From: Maribellus sediminis
Lineage (GTDB): Bacteria > Bacteroidota > Bacteroidia > Bacteroidales > Prolixibacteraceae
Assembly (NCBI RefSeq): GCF_011799805.1
Contig: NZ_WXUB01000001.1
Coordinates: 1,488,001-1,552,000, forward strand
Length of the DNA: 64,000 nt
Reading direction: 5' to 3'
The first letter of the stretch is position 1, and each line of letters begins with the position of its first letter. Under the pieces are notes generated by a model. The model did not search any database and was not told the origin of the DNA. It was given only the letters and a program-made list of their open reading frames with translations. Position numbers and translations under genes: made by a program. Below, piece after piece: positions 34,483 to 42,719 of this stretch.

Positions 34483-34716
34483 TTTCTGCTCCACCTTGGT
34501 ACATTCTGCTCCATTCTTTTCAATAACCATTCGAGGCAAATCGCGAAGCTGGCATTCAGCCGAACAATCAGAACAGTTATGCGGGTGACTAACGGCCTTG
34601 CCTGAAACAGCTTTCTTTGCAGGTTTTTTACGGCGGAACCGTTTGGCAAATTTCATTACCGTAACCGTTACTGCTGCGCCAATAATCATGTATGTTATAA
34701 TTTCCTGAATCATCAT
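34462..34716 (-). CDS. small Cys-rich membrane protein associated with FeoB
   Basis: 84 aa. One membrane helix (~5-22), a very basic stretch (RFRRKKPAKKA) and a cysteine cluster CSDCSAEC near residue 48. Bacteroidota feoB genes are often followed by short Cys-rich membrane proteins that probably handle ferrous iron on the cytoplasmic side. Its ATG shares a base with the feoB stop (TAATG), so it is translationally coupled. The C-terminus overlaps the rpe 3' end. The exact role is not known. Confidence 0.75.
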   Translation of the reverse strand: MMIQEIITYMIIGAAVTVTVMKFAKRFRRKKPAKKAVSGKAVSHPHNCSDCSAECQLRDLPRMVIEKNGAECTKVEQKSKLLQP

Positions 34717-37181
34717 TATACTAACATATTACCGATATTGAAAACTACAAATGCCGCAACCCATGCCAGTGTAGTAGTATAAAGTACGGAAAAAGCAGCC
34801 CATTTCCACGATCCCGATTCATTTTTTATGGTAGCCACCACGCCGATACACGGGAAATAGATCAGAATAAAGATGAGGAAGGCCAAAGCAGTAGGTGTTG
34901 TAAATATCTTTTCTCCCACTCTTTTACCAGAAACGAACACTTCGTCGTTCAGTTTTTTCTGCAGACTGACTGTATTTTCATCATTTTCTGATTGATACAA
35001 TACTCCCATCGTACTTACCACAATTTCTTTGGCTGGTAGTCCGGCTAACAAGGCGATACTCATTTTCCAGTCGAAACCAAGCGGCCGCATCACGGGTTCA
35101 ATAACACGCCCCATTCTTCCCAGGTATGAATTAATCAGTCGGTCTGATTCCTGTTCGGTTTTTACCTGATTGATCTGCTCTTCTTTGTGGTTCTCATTGA
35201 GTTCTCTGTTATTTTCAATTTGCGCGATCTGTTCGGCAAACTGTGGCGATTTTTTTGTTTCGCGCGGGAAATATTCCAATGCCCAGATAATAATCACACC
35301 AAGCAGAATAATAGTACCAATTTTCTTGAGATAATGCTGAGTTTTATCCCACATGTGATAAAGCACGTTGCGTAACGTGGGTAAACGATAAGTGGGGAGC
35401 TCCATAACAAATGGAGTTTCCTTGTTTTTGAAAACTGTTTTGTTCAGGATTTGCGCCGTAAGAAAGGCAAAAATTATTCCCACTGCATATATGCCGATCA
35501 AAATCCACGCCTGGTTTTTTACAAAAAAGGCTGAGATAATCAGTATGTAAACGGGCAAACGCGCACTGCATGACATAAACGGTATGATCAGCATGGTCAG
35601 TATCCGGTCACCCTTGTTACGCATGGATCGGGTAGCTAAAATTGCCGGAACATTGCACCCAAATCCCATGATCATCGGAATAAACGAACGTCCGTGCAAG
35701 CCAAAACGGTGCATAATCGTGTCCATAATAAAAGCCGCACGTGCCATATAACCCGAGCCTTCCAGCAGCGAAATAAAGAAGAAGAGTATAAGAATGTTGG
35801 GCAGAAAAACCAGAACACTTCCCGTCCCGTTGATTATTCCGTCAACCAGCAAATCGTTCAGCATGCCTTCGGGCAAAACCTTACCAACAAAATCGCCGAG
35901 AGCGGCAACACCCGCATCAATCCAGTCCATAGGGTAGGCACCCACTTTAAAGGTTGTCCAGAACATGAAGAACAGTAAGCCGGTGAAAATAGGAAAACCC
36001 AAATACTTATGGGTAAGCACACTATCGATCTTCTCCGAGCGGGTTTTTTTCCCTTCTTCCGGATTGTTGTAAGTTTCCTTTAGTGCACCGGTTATAAAAC
36101 TGTATTTGGCGTTGGTTACTACCGTTTCGCTGTCTTCGTTTTCAAGCAGCTCAATTTTTCTTATCTCCTTATTGGTGATCTCCTTAATGTCCTCGAAATT
36201 TTGGTAATTCGAGAGCAATTCAAGTATCTGCTTGTCTTTTTCGAGCAGTTTAATGGCAATAAAACGCGAAGATATTTTGTCGGTGATCGGCTTAAATTCT
36301 TTGACTTTTTGACGGATCAGTTTGATCGCCTCTTCAAGATCCTTTCCGTAATTGATGTGCACATGCCGCGAAACGGTGTCTTTACCTTCGAATACGTCGA
36401 TGGCCTTATCAATTAAAGCATCAATTCCCTGTCCTTTTGAGCTTACGGTAGGTACAACCGGAATCCCGACAAGGCTGGCCAGTGCATCCTGATTCAGTTC
36501 CAGTTTATTTTTTTGCAGTTCGTCGAACATATTAAGCGCGATAACGGTGCGTAAATCCATGTCGATCAGCTGCGTTGTCAGAAACAGGCTGCGTTCGAGG
36601 TTGGTCGAATCCAACACATTAATAACGATGTCGGGAGTTTGCTCGTAGATAAATTTTCTAACGTAAATCTCTTCGGTTGAATAGGCCGTCAAACTGTAAG
36701 TTCCCGGCAGATCGTAAAAATTAAACGTATAGCCTTTTGATTTAAAAGTTGCTTTGTGAATATCAACAGTTACTCCGCTATAGTTTCCAACGCGTTCTTT
36801 CGAACCTGAAATAGCATTGAAAATGGTGGTCTTTCCACAGTTTGGATTTCCGACAAGTGCAATATTTATTGTACGTGATCGCTCCGACTGATTAATCAGA
36901 TTAATGTTCCGATCGATCGTGCCTTCATAATTATTCCCCGAGTTGATCTCGAATTCATCAAGAGGAACCACCTCAATCATTTCGCACTCCGATTGCCGTA
37001 GCGATACGTTGTAGTTCAGTATCTTAAATTCAGTTGGGCCATTAAAGGGAGTTTTCTTGATTACTCTCACCTCTTTCCCCCGAACGAATCCCATTTCTGA
37101 AATTCTTTTTCGGAAGGATCCATGGCCCAGAATTTTGGTGATAATAACCGGATCGTTATGTGTAACCTCGCTTAATTTCAC
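34716..37181 (-). CDS. feoB: ferrous iron transporter, FeoA-FeoB fusion
   Basis: 821 aa. Residues 1-~75 are a FeoA SH3-like domain (MKLSEVTHNDPVIITKILG), fused to the FeoB G domain (~105-270: GNPNCGKTTIFNAISG, DLPGTYSLTAYS, LNMFDE), a helical domain, and 9-11 membrane helices with the two Gate motifs (FIPMIMGFGCNVPAI; SCSARLPVY). It imports Fe2+ across the inner membrane, gated by GTP hydrolysis. The fusion is common in Bacteroidota. A -7 box TATCTTTG lies at 37241-37234. It is followed by its Cys-rich partner. Confidence 0.96.
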   Translation of the reverse strand: MKLSEVTHNDPVIITKILGHGSFRKRISEMGFVRGKEVRVIKKTPFNGPTEFKILNYNVSLRQSECEMIEVVPLDEFEINSGNNYEGTIDRNINLINQSERSRTINIALVGNPNCGKTTIFNAISGSKERVGNYSGVTVDIHKATFKSKGYTFNFYDLPGTYSLTAYSTEEIYVRKFIYEQTPDIVINVLDSTNLERSLFLTTQLIDMDLRTVIALNMFDELQKNKLELNQDALASLVGIPVVPTVSSKGQGIDALIDKAIDVFEGKDTVSRHVHINYGKDLEEAIKLIRQKVKEFKPITDKISSRFIAIKLLEKDKQILELLSNYQNFEDIKEITNKEIRKIELLENEDSETVVTNAKYSFITGALKETYNNPEEGKKTRSEKIDSVLTHKYLGFPIFTGLLFFMFWTTFKVGAYPMDWIDAGVAALGDFVGKVLPEGMLNDLLVDGIINGTGSVLVFLPNILILFFFISLLEGSGYMARAAFIMDTIMHRFGLHGRSFIPMIMGFGCNVPAILATRSMRNKGDRILTMLIIPFMSCSARLPVYILIISAFFVKNQAWILIGIYAVGIIFAFLTAQILNKTVFKNKETPFVMELPTYRLPTLRNVLYHMWDKTQHYLKKIGTIILLGVIIIWALEYFPRETKKSPQFAEQIAQIENNRELNENHKEEQINQVKTEQESDRLINSYLGRMGRVIEPVMRPLGFDWKMSIALLAGLPAKEIVVSTMGVLYQSENDENTVSLQKKLNDEVFVSGKRVGEKIFTTPTALAFLIFILIYFPCIGVVATIKNESGSWKWAAFSVLYTTTLAWVAAFVVFNIGNMLV

Positions 37182-37233
37182 TGCTTCCCTTCGCCTTCTG
37201 TTTCTATATTTAAATTAAATAAAAATAAGCGAA

Positions 37234-37241
37234 CAAAGATA
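37234..37241 (-). promoter_or_regulatory. -7 element of feoB
   Basis: TATCTTTG on the minus strand, 53 bp upstream of the feoB ATG. No obvious Fur box was recognised by eye. Confidence 0.45.
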
Positions 37242-37302
37242 TTCAATTTTCACTCATTTAAAATAAATTCAAAATCTTCTTTACATAGTAAGGTCAAGTG
37301 GT

Positions 37303-37310
37303 TATTTTTG
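37303..37310 (+). promoter_or_regulatory. -7 element of the 37329 gene
   Basis: TATTTTTG ends 18 bp before the ATG at 37329, implying a very short leader. Confidence 0.4.
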
Positions 37311-37328
37311 TTCAAAGATAGTTGAGGA

Positions 37329-38081
37329 ATGGAGGAAGATAAATATTACCAGAACATACAAAAAGCATTCGAGGATTTGCCCGAAAACTTTAGCATTCTG
37401 GAAGAGCAGATCGATATCGAGGTTCAAATGAAATATTTTGAATATACGAAGGAGGCCACCCGGAAAGAAAATGCTGAAGCGTGTTTCGAGAACAGGGAGG
37501 AGCTTTTTGATGCGTCTGTAGGAGAGGAGAGGAAGAAGGAGATTTTAACGGCAATTGCGGTATACGACGATGTGAAAGCTTATCGTACGCTCGAGAAATT
37601 TGTTAAAGAATCGGACGGACCGTTGAAGCAGTGGGGAATACTCGCGCTTCAGGAAAGCCGAATGTTGATGCAAAGTTCGTTGCTCGACGAGCAGCAGGTT
37701 TTTATTTCAACCGGCCTTGGCGGAAAAGGAAAGAAACTACGGTATTTTACGGTTTTTATTAATGAAAATAGAGAAGAGTTGCTGACTGAAAGCCAGCAGA
37801 AACTGTTAAAAGACGAACTTGTTTTTGAATTGAAGAAACACGACGGTGTTTTCGAATCGATGGATTTTATGGAAGGTTTTTCATCGGGGCTGGTAATGTT
37901 ACCGCTTCAGGTCGATATTAAGTCAGTGTTTCAGAATGTGATTTCAGAATGTAACCAATACGGTGGATTTTTGCAGGAAGATTTGATAATTACCAATGTT
38001 AAGGTTTTATCAAGAGGAGAGATTATTCAAATAATTCACCAGAAAAAAAACGAAGAAGATAATGAGTTGGACAGCGAATAA
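37329..38081 (+). CDS. unrecognised acidic cytoplasmic protein
   Basis: 250 aa, rich in Glu and Lys, with no signal peptide or membrane helix. The N-terminal ~130 residues look all-helical, possibly HEAT-like (EILTAIAVYDDVKAYRTLEKFV, QWGILALQESRMLM); the C-terminal half alternates strands and helices. I do not recognise a family and see no catalytic motif. The stop overlaps the start of the thiamine-binding protein gene by 20 bp, so the two are translationally coupled and may share a process. The conserved-looking segment STGLGGKGKKLRYFTVFIN is a handle for searches. Confidence 0.75.
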   Translation: MEEDKYYQNIQKAFEDLPENFSILEEQIDIEVQMKYFEYTKEATRKENAEACFENREELFDASVGEERKKEILTAIAVYDDVKAYRTLEKFVKESDGPLKQWGILALQESRMLMQSSLLDEQQVFISTGLGGKGKKLRYFTVFINENREELLTESQQKLLKDELVFELKKHDGVFESMDFMEGFSSGLVMLPLQVDIKSVFQNVISECNQYGGFLQEDLIITNVKVLSRGEIIQIIHQKKNEEDNELDSE

Positions 38082-38364
38082 AATTAATGTAGCCATTCAG
38101 GTTTTGCCTGAAGCCGAAGGTAAAATTAAATATACTTTGGTAGATGAAGCCATTGTGGCTATCGAAAAATCGGGATTCAGGTATCAGGTTTGCCCTTTCG
38201 AAACGGTGGTTGAATGCACATTCGATGACCTGCCCGGCTTGATGAAAAGCATCCACGAAGCCTGTAAAGATGCGGGAACCGAGCGGATGCTGATGAATTT
38301 GAAAGTGCAGGTAAACTTTACCACTGATGTTACCATTGAGGACAAAATGGAAAAGTATTCTTAA
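38062..38364 (+). CDS. thiamine-binding YkoF/MTH1187-like protein
   Basis: 100 aa ferredoxin-like alpha/beta domain of the thiamine-binding (formerly DUF77, PF01910) family. Members form tetramers and bind thiamine or related ligands at subunit interfaces. Visible family positions: VAIQVLPEAEGK, IEKSGFRYQVCPFETVVEC and a C-terminal RMLMNLKVQVNF strand. It is cytoplasmic. It overlaps the unknown acidic gene upstream; no thiamine transport or synthesis genes are near, so the ligand is uncertain. Confidence 0.85.
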   Translation: MSWTANKINVAIQVLPEAEGKIKYTLVDEAIVAIEKSGFRYQVCPFETVVECTFDDLPGLMKSIHEACKDAGTERMLMNLKVQVNFTTDVTIEDKMEKYS

Positions 38365-38376
38365 ATTGAAGTAATT

Positions 38377-38410
38377 TTTGTCGGTTTTTTACAAATTAGT
38401 TTTATATTTG
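38377..38410 (+). promoter_or_regulatory. tRNA-Arg promoter
   Basis: TTTG (38377-38380), 22 bp, TATATTTG (38403-38410); mature tRNA starts 27 bp later. Confidence 0.55.
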
Positions 38411-38436
38411 CACCGCTTTTAAAGCAAACACGTTCC

Positions 38437-38510
38437 GGACCTGTAGCTTAATTGGATAGAGCACCTGACTACGGATCAGGAGGTTAGGGGTTCGAGTCCC
38501 TTCAGGTTCA
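38437..38510 (+). tRNA. tRNA-Arg (anticodon ACG)
   Basis: 74-nt cloverleaf: acceptor GGACCTG/CAGGTTC (7 pairs, one G-U), D arm with AATTGGATAGA loop, anticodon arm CCTGA-CTACGGA-TCAGG with anticodon ACG at 38471-38473, T arm AGGGG-TTCGAGT-CCCTT and discriminator A. CCA is not encoded. The A34 would be edited to inosine by TadA to read CGU, CGC and CGA. Confidence 0.95.
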
Positions 38511-38522
38511 CTCAAAAATCAA

Positions 38523-38558
38523 AGAGTTGCAAGGTTAATTTCTTGCGACTCTTTTTTG
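38523..38558 (+). terminator. tRNA-Arg terminator
   Basis: AGAGTTGCAAG / CTTGCGACTCT stem (one G-U) followed by six Ts. The remaining ~200 bp to the sulfatase stop (38559-38764) hold no recognisable feature. Confidence 0.8.
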
Positions 38559-38764
38559 TTTGCATTAAATAAGCTTCAAAAACAGGTGCCTTTAAAGGCT
38601 ACGAAAATCCTTTTGAAATTTTAATAACTTTCTTAATGCTTTACCAAAGTTAACAGCACTACAACAAGCTATTAAAGCAATTGTGAATTATTTAAAGTAG
38701 CTTTTAATGTTAACAAAGAATTGTCAAGCAAATTCTGAAATAGAATATTTTTAGGCAACCAATG

Positions 38765-40393
38765 CTATTTAATCAGCCCTTTTTCTTTGTACAACTCTAT
38801 AAAATGCTGGTCAAGTTCATCAGAATCTTTGTACTTCAAGCGAATATCCTTAAGCTTCTGTTTCATGGTAGCAGCAACTTCGGTGTAGGCCGGATCGTTA
38901 TACACGCTGTTTAGTTCCAACGGATCTTTTTTGCGGTCGTACAGTTCCCATTCGTCGATGTCGTAATAAAAGTGCACCAATTTGTATTCTTTGGTCACAA
39001 TTCCGTAGTGGCGTTTCACCATATGAAATCCCGGATATTCGTAGTACTGGTAGTAAACTGCATCTCGAGTCCAGGCAGCTGTATTGCCCAACAATAAAGG
39101 CATCAGACTTTCTCCCTGCATATCATCGGGCTGTTCAACACCGGCTGCGTCCAGAAAAGTTTGTGCAAAATCCAGGTTCTGCACCATTTCATCGGAAACC
39201 GAAGCGGGACTAATTTTCCCGGGCCACTTTACCAAAAGCGGAGTTTTAAACGATTCGTTGTAAATAAAGCGCTTATCAAACCAGCCGTGTTCACCCAAAT
39301 AAAATCCCTGGTCGGAAGTATAAACAATAATGGTGTTTTTATCCAGCCCGGATTCTTCCAGGTGATCGAGCAGGCGACCAACATTTTCATCAACTGCAGC
39401 GATACATCCAAGGTAATCTTGCATATAACGCTGGTATTTCCAACGCAAAAACGCCGAATCATCCATACTTGGGTACATTTGTGCAAATTCCTCATTAATG
39501 GGGCCATATACCTCATCCCAGCTTTCTTTCTGCTCAGGGGTCAGCCTCTTGTATTTTTCATTGAAAACCCGTTTCCCCCAATCGCTGGGTTCTTTTATTT
39601 CAAGTTTATCTGCAACTTCCGGATAGATCTTGTTATCAGCCGAAACCGTCATGTGTTTAAGTAGATTCATTTCTGCTTCTTTGGCTGCTGTGCCTCTCCC
39701 TTCATAATCATCGAAAAGCGTAACAGGCTCGGGAAAAATTTTCTTTGTAAACTCACGATAATGGCGCTCGGCAGGAATCCATTCGCGGTGCGGTGCTTTG
39801 TGCAGATACATTAAAAAGAAGGGCTGATCGTCTTTTCTTCGGTGATCAAGCCAATCAATTGTCAAATCGGTGATTATGTCGGTAACATAACCCATAATTG
39901 TTGTATCGCCCTTGTTGGTAATAAACTGGGGATTATAATAGTCGCCCTGCCCCGGCAGAATCTTAAATTCATCGAAACCTTTTGGATTGTTCCCAAAATG
40001 CAGTTTGCCAAACATGGCGGTCTGGTAACCGGCATTGTGGAGTAGTTGAGGAAAAGTAATATTCGTGGTATCAAAAGGAAAGTTGTTATCGATCTTGCCG
40101 TTAATGTGCGTGTGCTTTCCTGTGAGGATGGTGGCTCTCGAAGGAGCACAAATGGAGTTGGTAACACAAGCATTGGTGAATAACATTCCTTCCTCTGCTA
40201 TCCTATCTATGTTTGGTGTTTTTATGAGCTTGTCGGTATAAGCACTAATGGCCTGATAAGCGTGGTCATCGCTCATAATAAAAATAATGTTCGGGCGCTT
40301 GGGAGGTTCTGATTCTGAGTTGCACGAACTTAAAAGAATTAACAAAGCAATAATAGCCATAAGAAAGATCGGATGTTTTTCAATTTTCAACAT
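38765..40393 (-). CDS. lipoprotein sulfatase (S1 family)
   Basis: 542 aa. Lipobox LLSSC with lipidated C24. Residues 34-~460 are a type I sulfatase: metal Asp pair in IMSDDHAY (D42, D43) and the formylglycine site CAPSR (C82, ICAPSRATILTGKHTH), which needs a maturase acting on Cys (not in the window). The C-terminal subdomain has KRHYGIVTKEYKLVHFYYD. It hydrolyses sulfate esters on glycans; the exact sulfatase subfamily and linkage cannot be read by eye. It is the last gene of the PUL run, 17 bp after the GH3, implying the natural substrate bears sulfate or that mixed substrates are met. Confidence 0.9.
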   Translation of the reverse strand: MLKIEKHPIFLMAIIALLILLSSCNSESEPPKRPNIIFIMSDDHAYQAISAYTDKLIKTPNIDRIAEEGMLFTNACVTNSICAPSRATILTGKHTHINGKIDNNFPFDTTNITFPQLLHNAGYQTAMFGKLHFGNNPKGFDEFKILPGQGDYYNPQFITNKGDTTIMGYVTDIITDLTIDWLDHRRKDDQPFFLMYLHKAPHREWIPAERHYREFTKKIFPEPVTLFDDYEGRGTAAKEAEMNLLKHMTVSADNKIYPEVADKLEIKEPSDWGKRVFNEKYKRLTPEQKESWDEVYGPINEEFAQMYPSMDDSAFLRWKYQRYMQDYLGCIAAVDENVGRLLDHLEESGLDKNTIIVYTSDQGFYLGEHGWFDKRFIYNESFKTPLLVKWPGKISPASVSDEMVQNLDFAQTFLDAAGVEQPDDMQGESLMPLLLGNTAAWTRDAVYYQYYEYPGFHMVKRHYGIVTKEYKLVHFYYDIDEWELYDRKKDPLELNSVYNDPAYTEVAATMKQKLKDIRLKYKDSDELDQHFIELYKEKGLIK

Positions 40394-40410
40394 GATATCA
40401 CATTTTTTGA

Positions 40411-42696
40411 TTATTCCAGAGTGAAACTTGCAGAAAGCGATGCATTGGAATTACCACCTACAAACACTTTAAATTCGCCAGGTTCGGCATAAAACGAAAG
40501 ATCGGGATGGTAAAAAGCCAGGTCTTGTGCACGTATTGTAAAGGTAACTTCCTTGGTATCCCCCTTTGGAATAAATACCTTATTGAAACCTTTTAACAAA
40601 CGCATTGGCGGGGTGATGCTGGCCACCATATCACGTACATACAACTGTACCACTTCCTCGCCATCATAATCACCGCTATTGGTTACTGAAACGGATACTT
40701 TTATTTCATCAAGATTGGTCAACGTTGGTTTATCCAAAATCAGGTCCTTGTATTCAAATGAGGTATAACTTAATCCATAACCAAACGGGAACAATGGTGA
40801 GTTGGGCGCATCAAGGTAATTCGATTTAAATTTTTGAAATTCATCACTTCCCTGCGGACGCCCTGTGTTGCGGATGCTGTAATAAATGGGCACCTGTCCT
40901 ACATTTACAGGGAAGGTGGCTGTGAGTTTCCCTGACGGATTATAATCGCCAAAAAGCACATCGGCTAATGCATTACCTCCTTCAATACCGGCATGCCACA
41001 TTTGTAACAAAGCATCTGCCAATTCCACTTCTTCGCCAATTGCCATTGGGCGGCCGCTCATATTTACAACGACCAATGGCCTTCCTGTTTTTTCCAGTTC
41101 GCGTAGTAATTTTTTCTGGCTCATGGGTAAGCTTATGTCCGTTCTACTGGATGATTCGCCCGACATTTCAGTGGCTTCTCCAACAACTGCAATGATTACA
41201 TCTGCCCTTCGTGCTAAAGAAATGGCTTCCTTTAGCATTGCTTCAGGCGAGCGTTCATCGATAAAAATTTTGGGGCCAAAAACGTTGATCTTTTTTGCAA
41301 AATCAGGATCATTACAAATATTAGCTCCTTTTGCGTGAAGAATCTTCACCTGATCGCCAAGTACATTGTTAAAACCTTCGAGAACGGTAACGGCATAACG
41401 CGCTTCTCCGGTTGGAGCCCAGGTTCCGAGCATATTGTTACGGCTGTCGACCAGGGGGCCGACCAACGCAACAGTTCCCGATTTTTTAAGGGGTAGTAGT
41501 TGCTCATCATTTTTTAACAGCACCATGGAACGTGCAGCAGCCTGGCGTGCGAGTTGGCGATGAACGGGTGTTAAGATATCTGTAGCCGGACGGTCTGCGT
41601 TGAAATAGAGATACGGATCCTGGAACAATCCCAGCTTATATTTCGCCTCCAAAATTCGCCGACAGGCTTTATTAATATCCTCTTCACTAACCATTCCTTC
41701 TTCCAGAGATTGTGTCAGCGTAGTAAGAAATCCTTCACCAACCATGTCCATGTCGAGACCGGCCTTGAGAGCCATAGCTGAAACTTGCTGCAGGTCTCCC
41801 AATCCATGTGCGATCATTTCATTTACGGAAGTATAATCCGATACCACAAAACCATCAAATCCCCACATATCGCGTAAAATAGTGGTGAGCAACCATTTAT
41901 TTCCACTTGCCGGTACCCCGTCCACATCGTTGAACGACGTCATTACACTTCCAACCCCGGCTTCAATGGCAGCTTTATATGGTGGAAAATAATCATTGAA
42001 CATCCTTAAATGCGACATGTCAACAGTATTGTAATCGCGACCTGCTTCAGGGGCGCCATAAAGTGCAAAGTGTTTTACAGTGGCCAGCATTGTTGTTGGA
42101 TCTCTCAAATCTTTTTGTTGATAGCCTTCAACCATAGCTTTTGCTATTTCCGATCCCAAAAAAGGATCTTCTCCGGCACCTTCTGAAATGCGCCCCCAGC
42201 GTGGATCGCGCGAAACGTCGACCATGGGCGAAAAGTTCCAGAAAATACCATCAGCAGTAGCTTCTTTGGCGGCGACACTAGCCGTTTGTTTGATAAGTTC
42301 CATGTCCCAGGTACAAGACAAACCAATTGGAAGCGGGAAAGTTGTTTTGTAACCATGAATGACGTCAGACCCAAAAATCATGGGAATACCGAGACGACTT
42401 TCTTCAACCGCCAGTCGTTGTGCCTGTCGCGTTTTCTCCGGTCCGTAAACCCCAAAAATTCCTCCTACCTGGCCGGTTTTTATTTTTTGTTCTACATCGG
42501 TACTAACAACCGACCCGGTTAAAATTCCGCCACCCGGTGTTACCAGATTTAACTGGCCGATCTTCTCCTGGGTGGTCATTTTCGACATTAAATCTGAAAT
42601 ATAAGTATCCATTTCCGTATCACCAGGTTCGGTGCCCGGATGCTGACACCCGGCGAATAATAGAACAGTTGCAACAAACGAGAGAAAGCGTTTCAT
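40411..42696 (-). CDS. bglX: GH3 beta-glucosidase (BglX-like) lipoprotein
   Basis: 761 aa, full BglX-type three-domain GH3. Lipobox FAGC (C17). N-terminal barrel with IPMIFGSDVIHGYKT, SRDPRWGRISEGAGEDPFL and the nucleophile Asp in GFVVSDYTS (~290). The second domain (~390-610) has GPLVDSRNNMLGTW and GEATEMSGESSSRTDI, where the acid/base Glu is expected. The C-terminal fibronectin III-like domain (~650-761) ends the protein. It removes terminal beta-glucose from oligosaccharides with retention. Next to GH144-type enzymes it may act on beta-1,2-linked gluco-oligosaccharides, as reported for the GH3 neighbour of GH144 in Bacteroides thetaiotaomicron (from memory). Confidence 0.92.
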   Translation of the reverse strand: MKRFLSFVATVLLFAGCQHPGTEPGDTEMDTYISDLMSKMTTQEKIGQLNLVTPGGGILTGSVVSTDVEQKIKTGQVGGIFGVYGPEKTRQAQRLAVEESRLGIPMIFGSDVIHGYKTTFPLPIGLSCTWDMELIKQTASVAAKEATADGIFWNFSPMVDVSRDPRWGRISEGAGEDPFLGSEIAKAMVEGYQQKDLRDPTTMLATVKHFALYGAPEAGRDYNTVDMSHLRMFNDYFPPYKAAIEAGVGSVMTSFNDVDGVPASGNKWLLTTILRDMWGFDGFVVSDYTSVNEMIAHGLGDLQQVSAMALKAGLDMDMVGEGFLTTLTQSLEEGMVSEEDINKACRRILEAKYKLGLFQDPYLYFNADRPATDILTPVHRQLARQAAARSMVLLKNDEQLLPLKKSGTVALVGPLVDSRNNMLGTWAPTGEARYAVTVLEGFNNVLGDQVKILHAKGANICNDPDFAKKINVFGPKIFIDERSPEAMLKEAISLARRADVIIAVVGEATEMSGESSSRTDISLPMSQKKLLRELEKTGRPLVVVNMSGRPMAIGEEVELADALLQMWHAGIEGGNALADVLFGDYNPSGKLTATFPVNVGQVPIYYSIRNTGRPQGSDEFQKFKSNYLDAPNSPLFPFGYGLSYTSFEYKDLILDKPTLTNLDEIKVSVSVTNSGDYDGEEVVQLYVRDMVASITPPMRLLKGFNKVFIPKGDTKEVTFTIRAQDLAFYHPDLSFYAEPGEFKVFVGGNSNASLSASFTLE

Positions 42697-42719
42697 ATCT
42701 TTTGCATTTAAATGATTTT

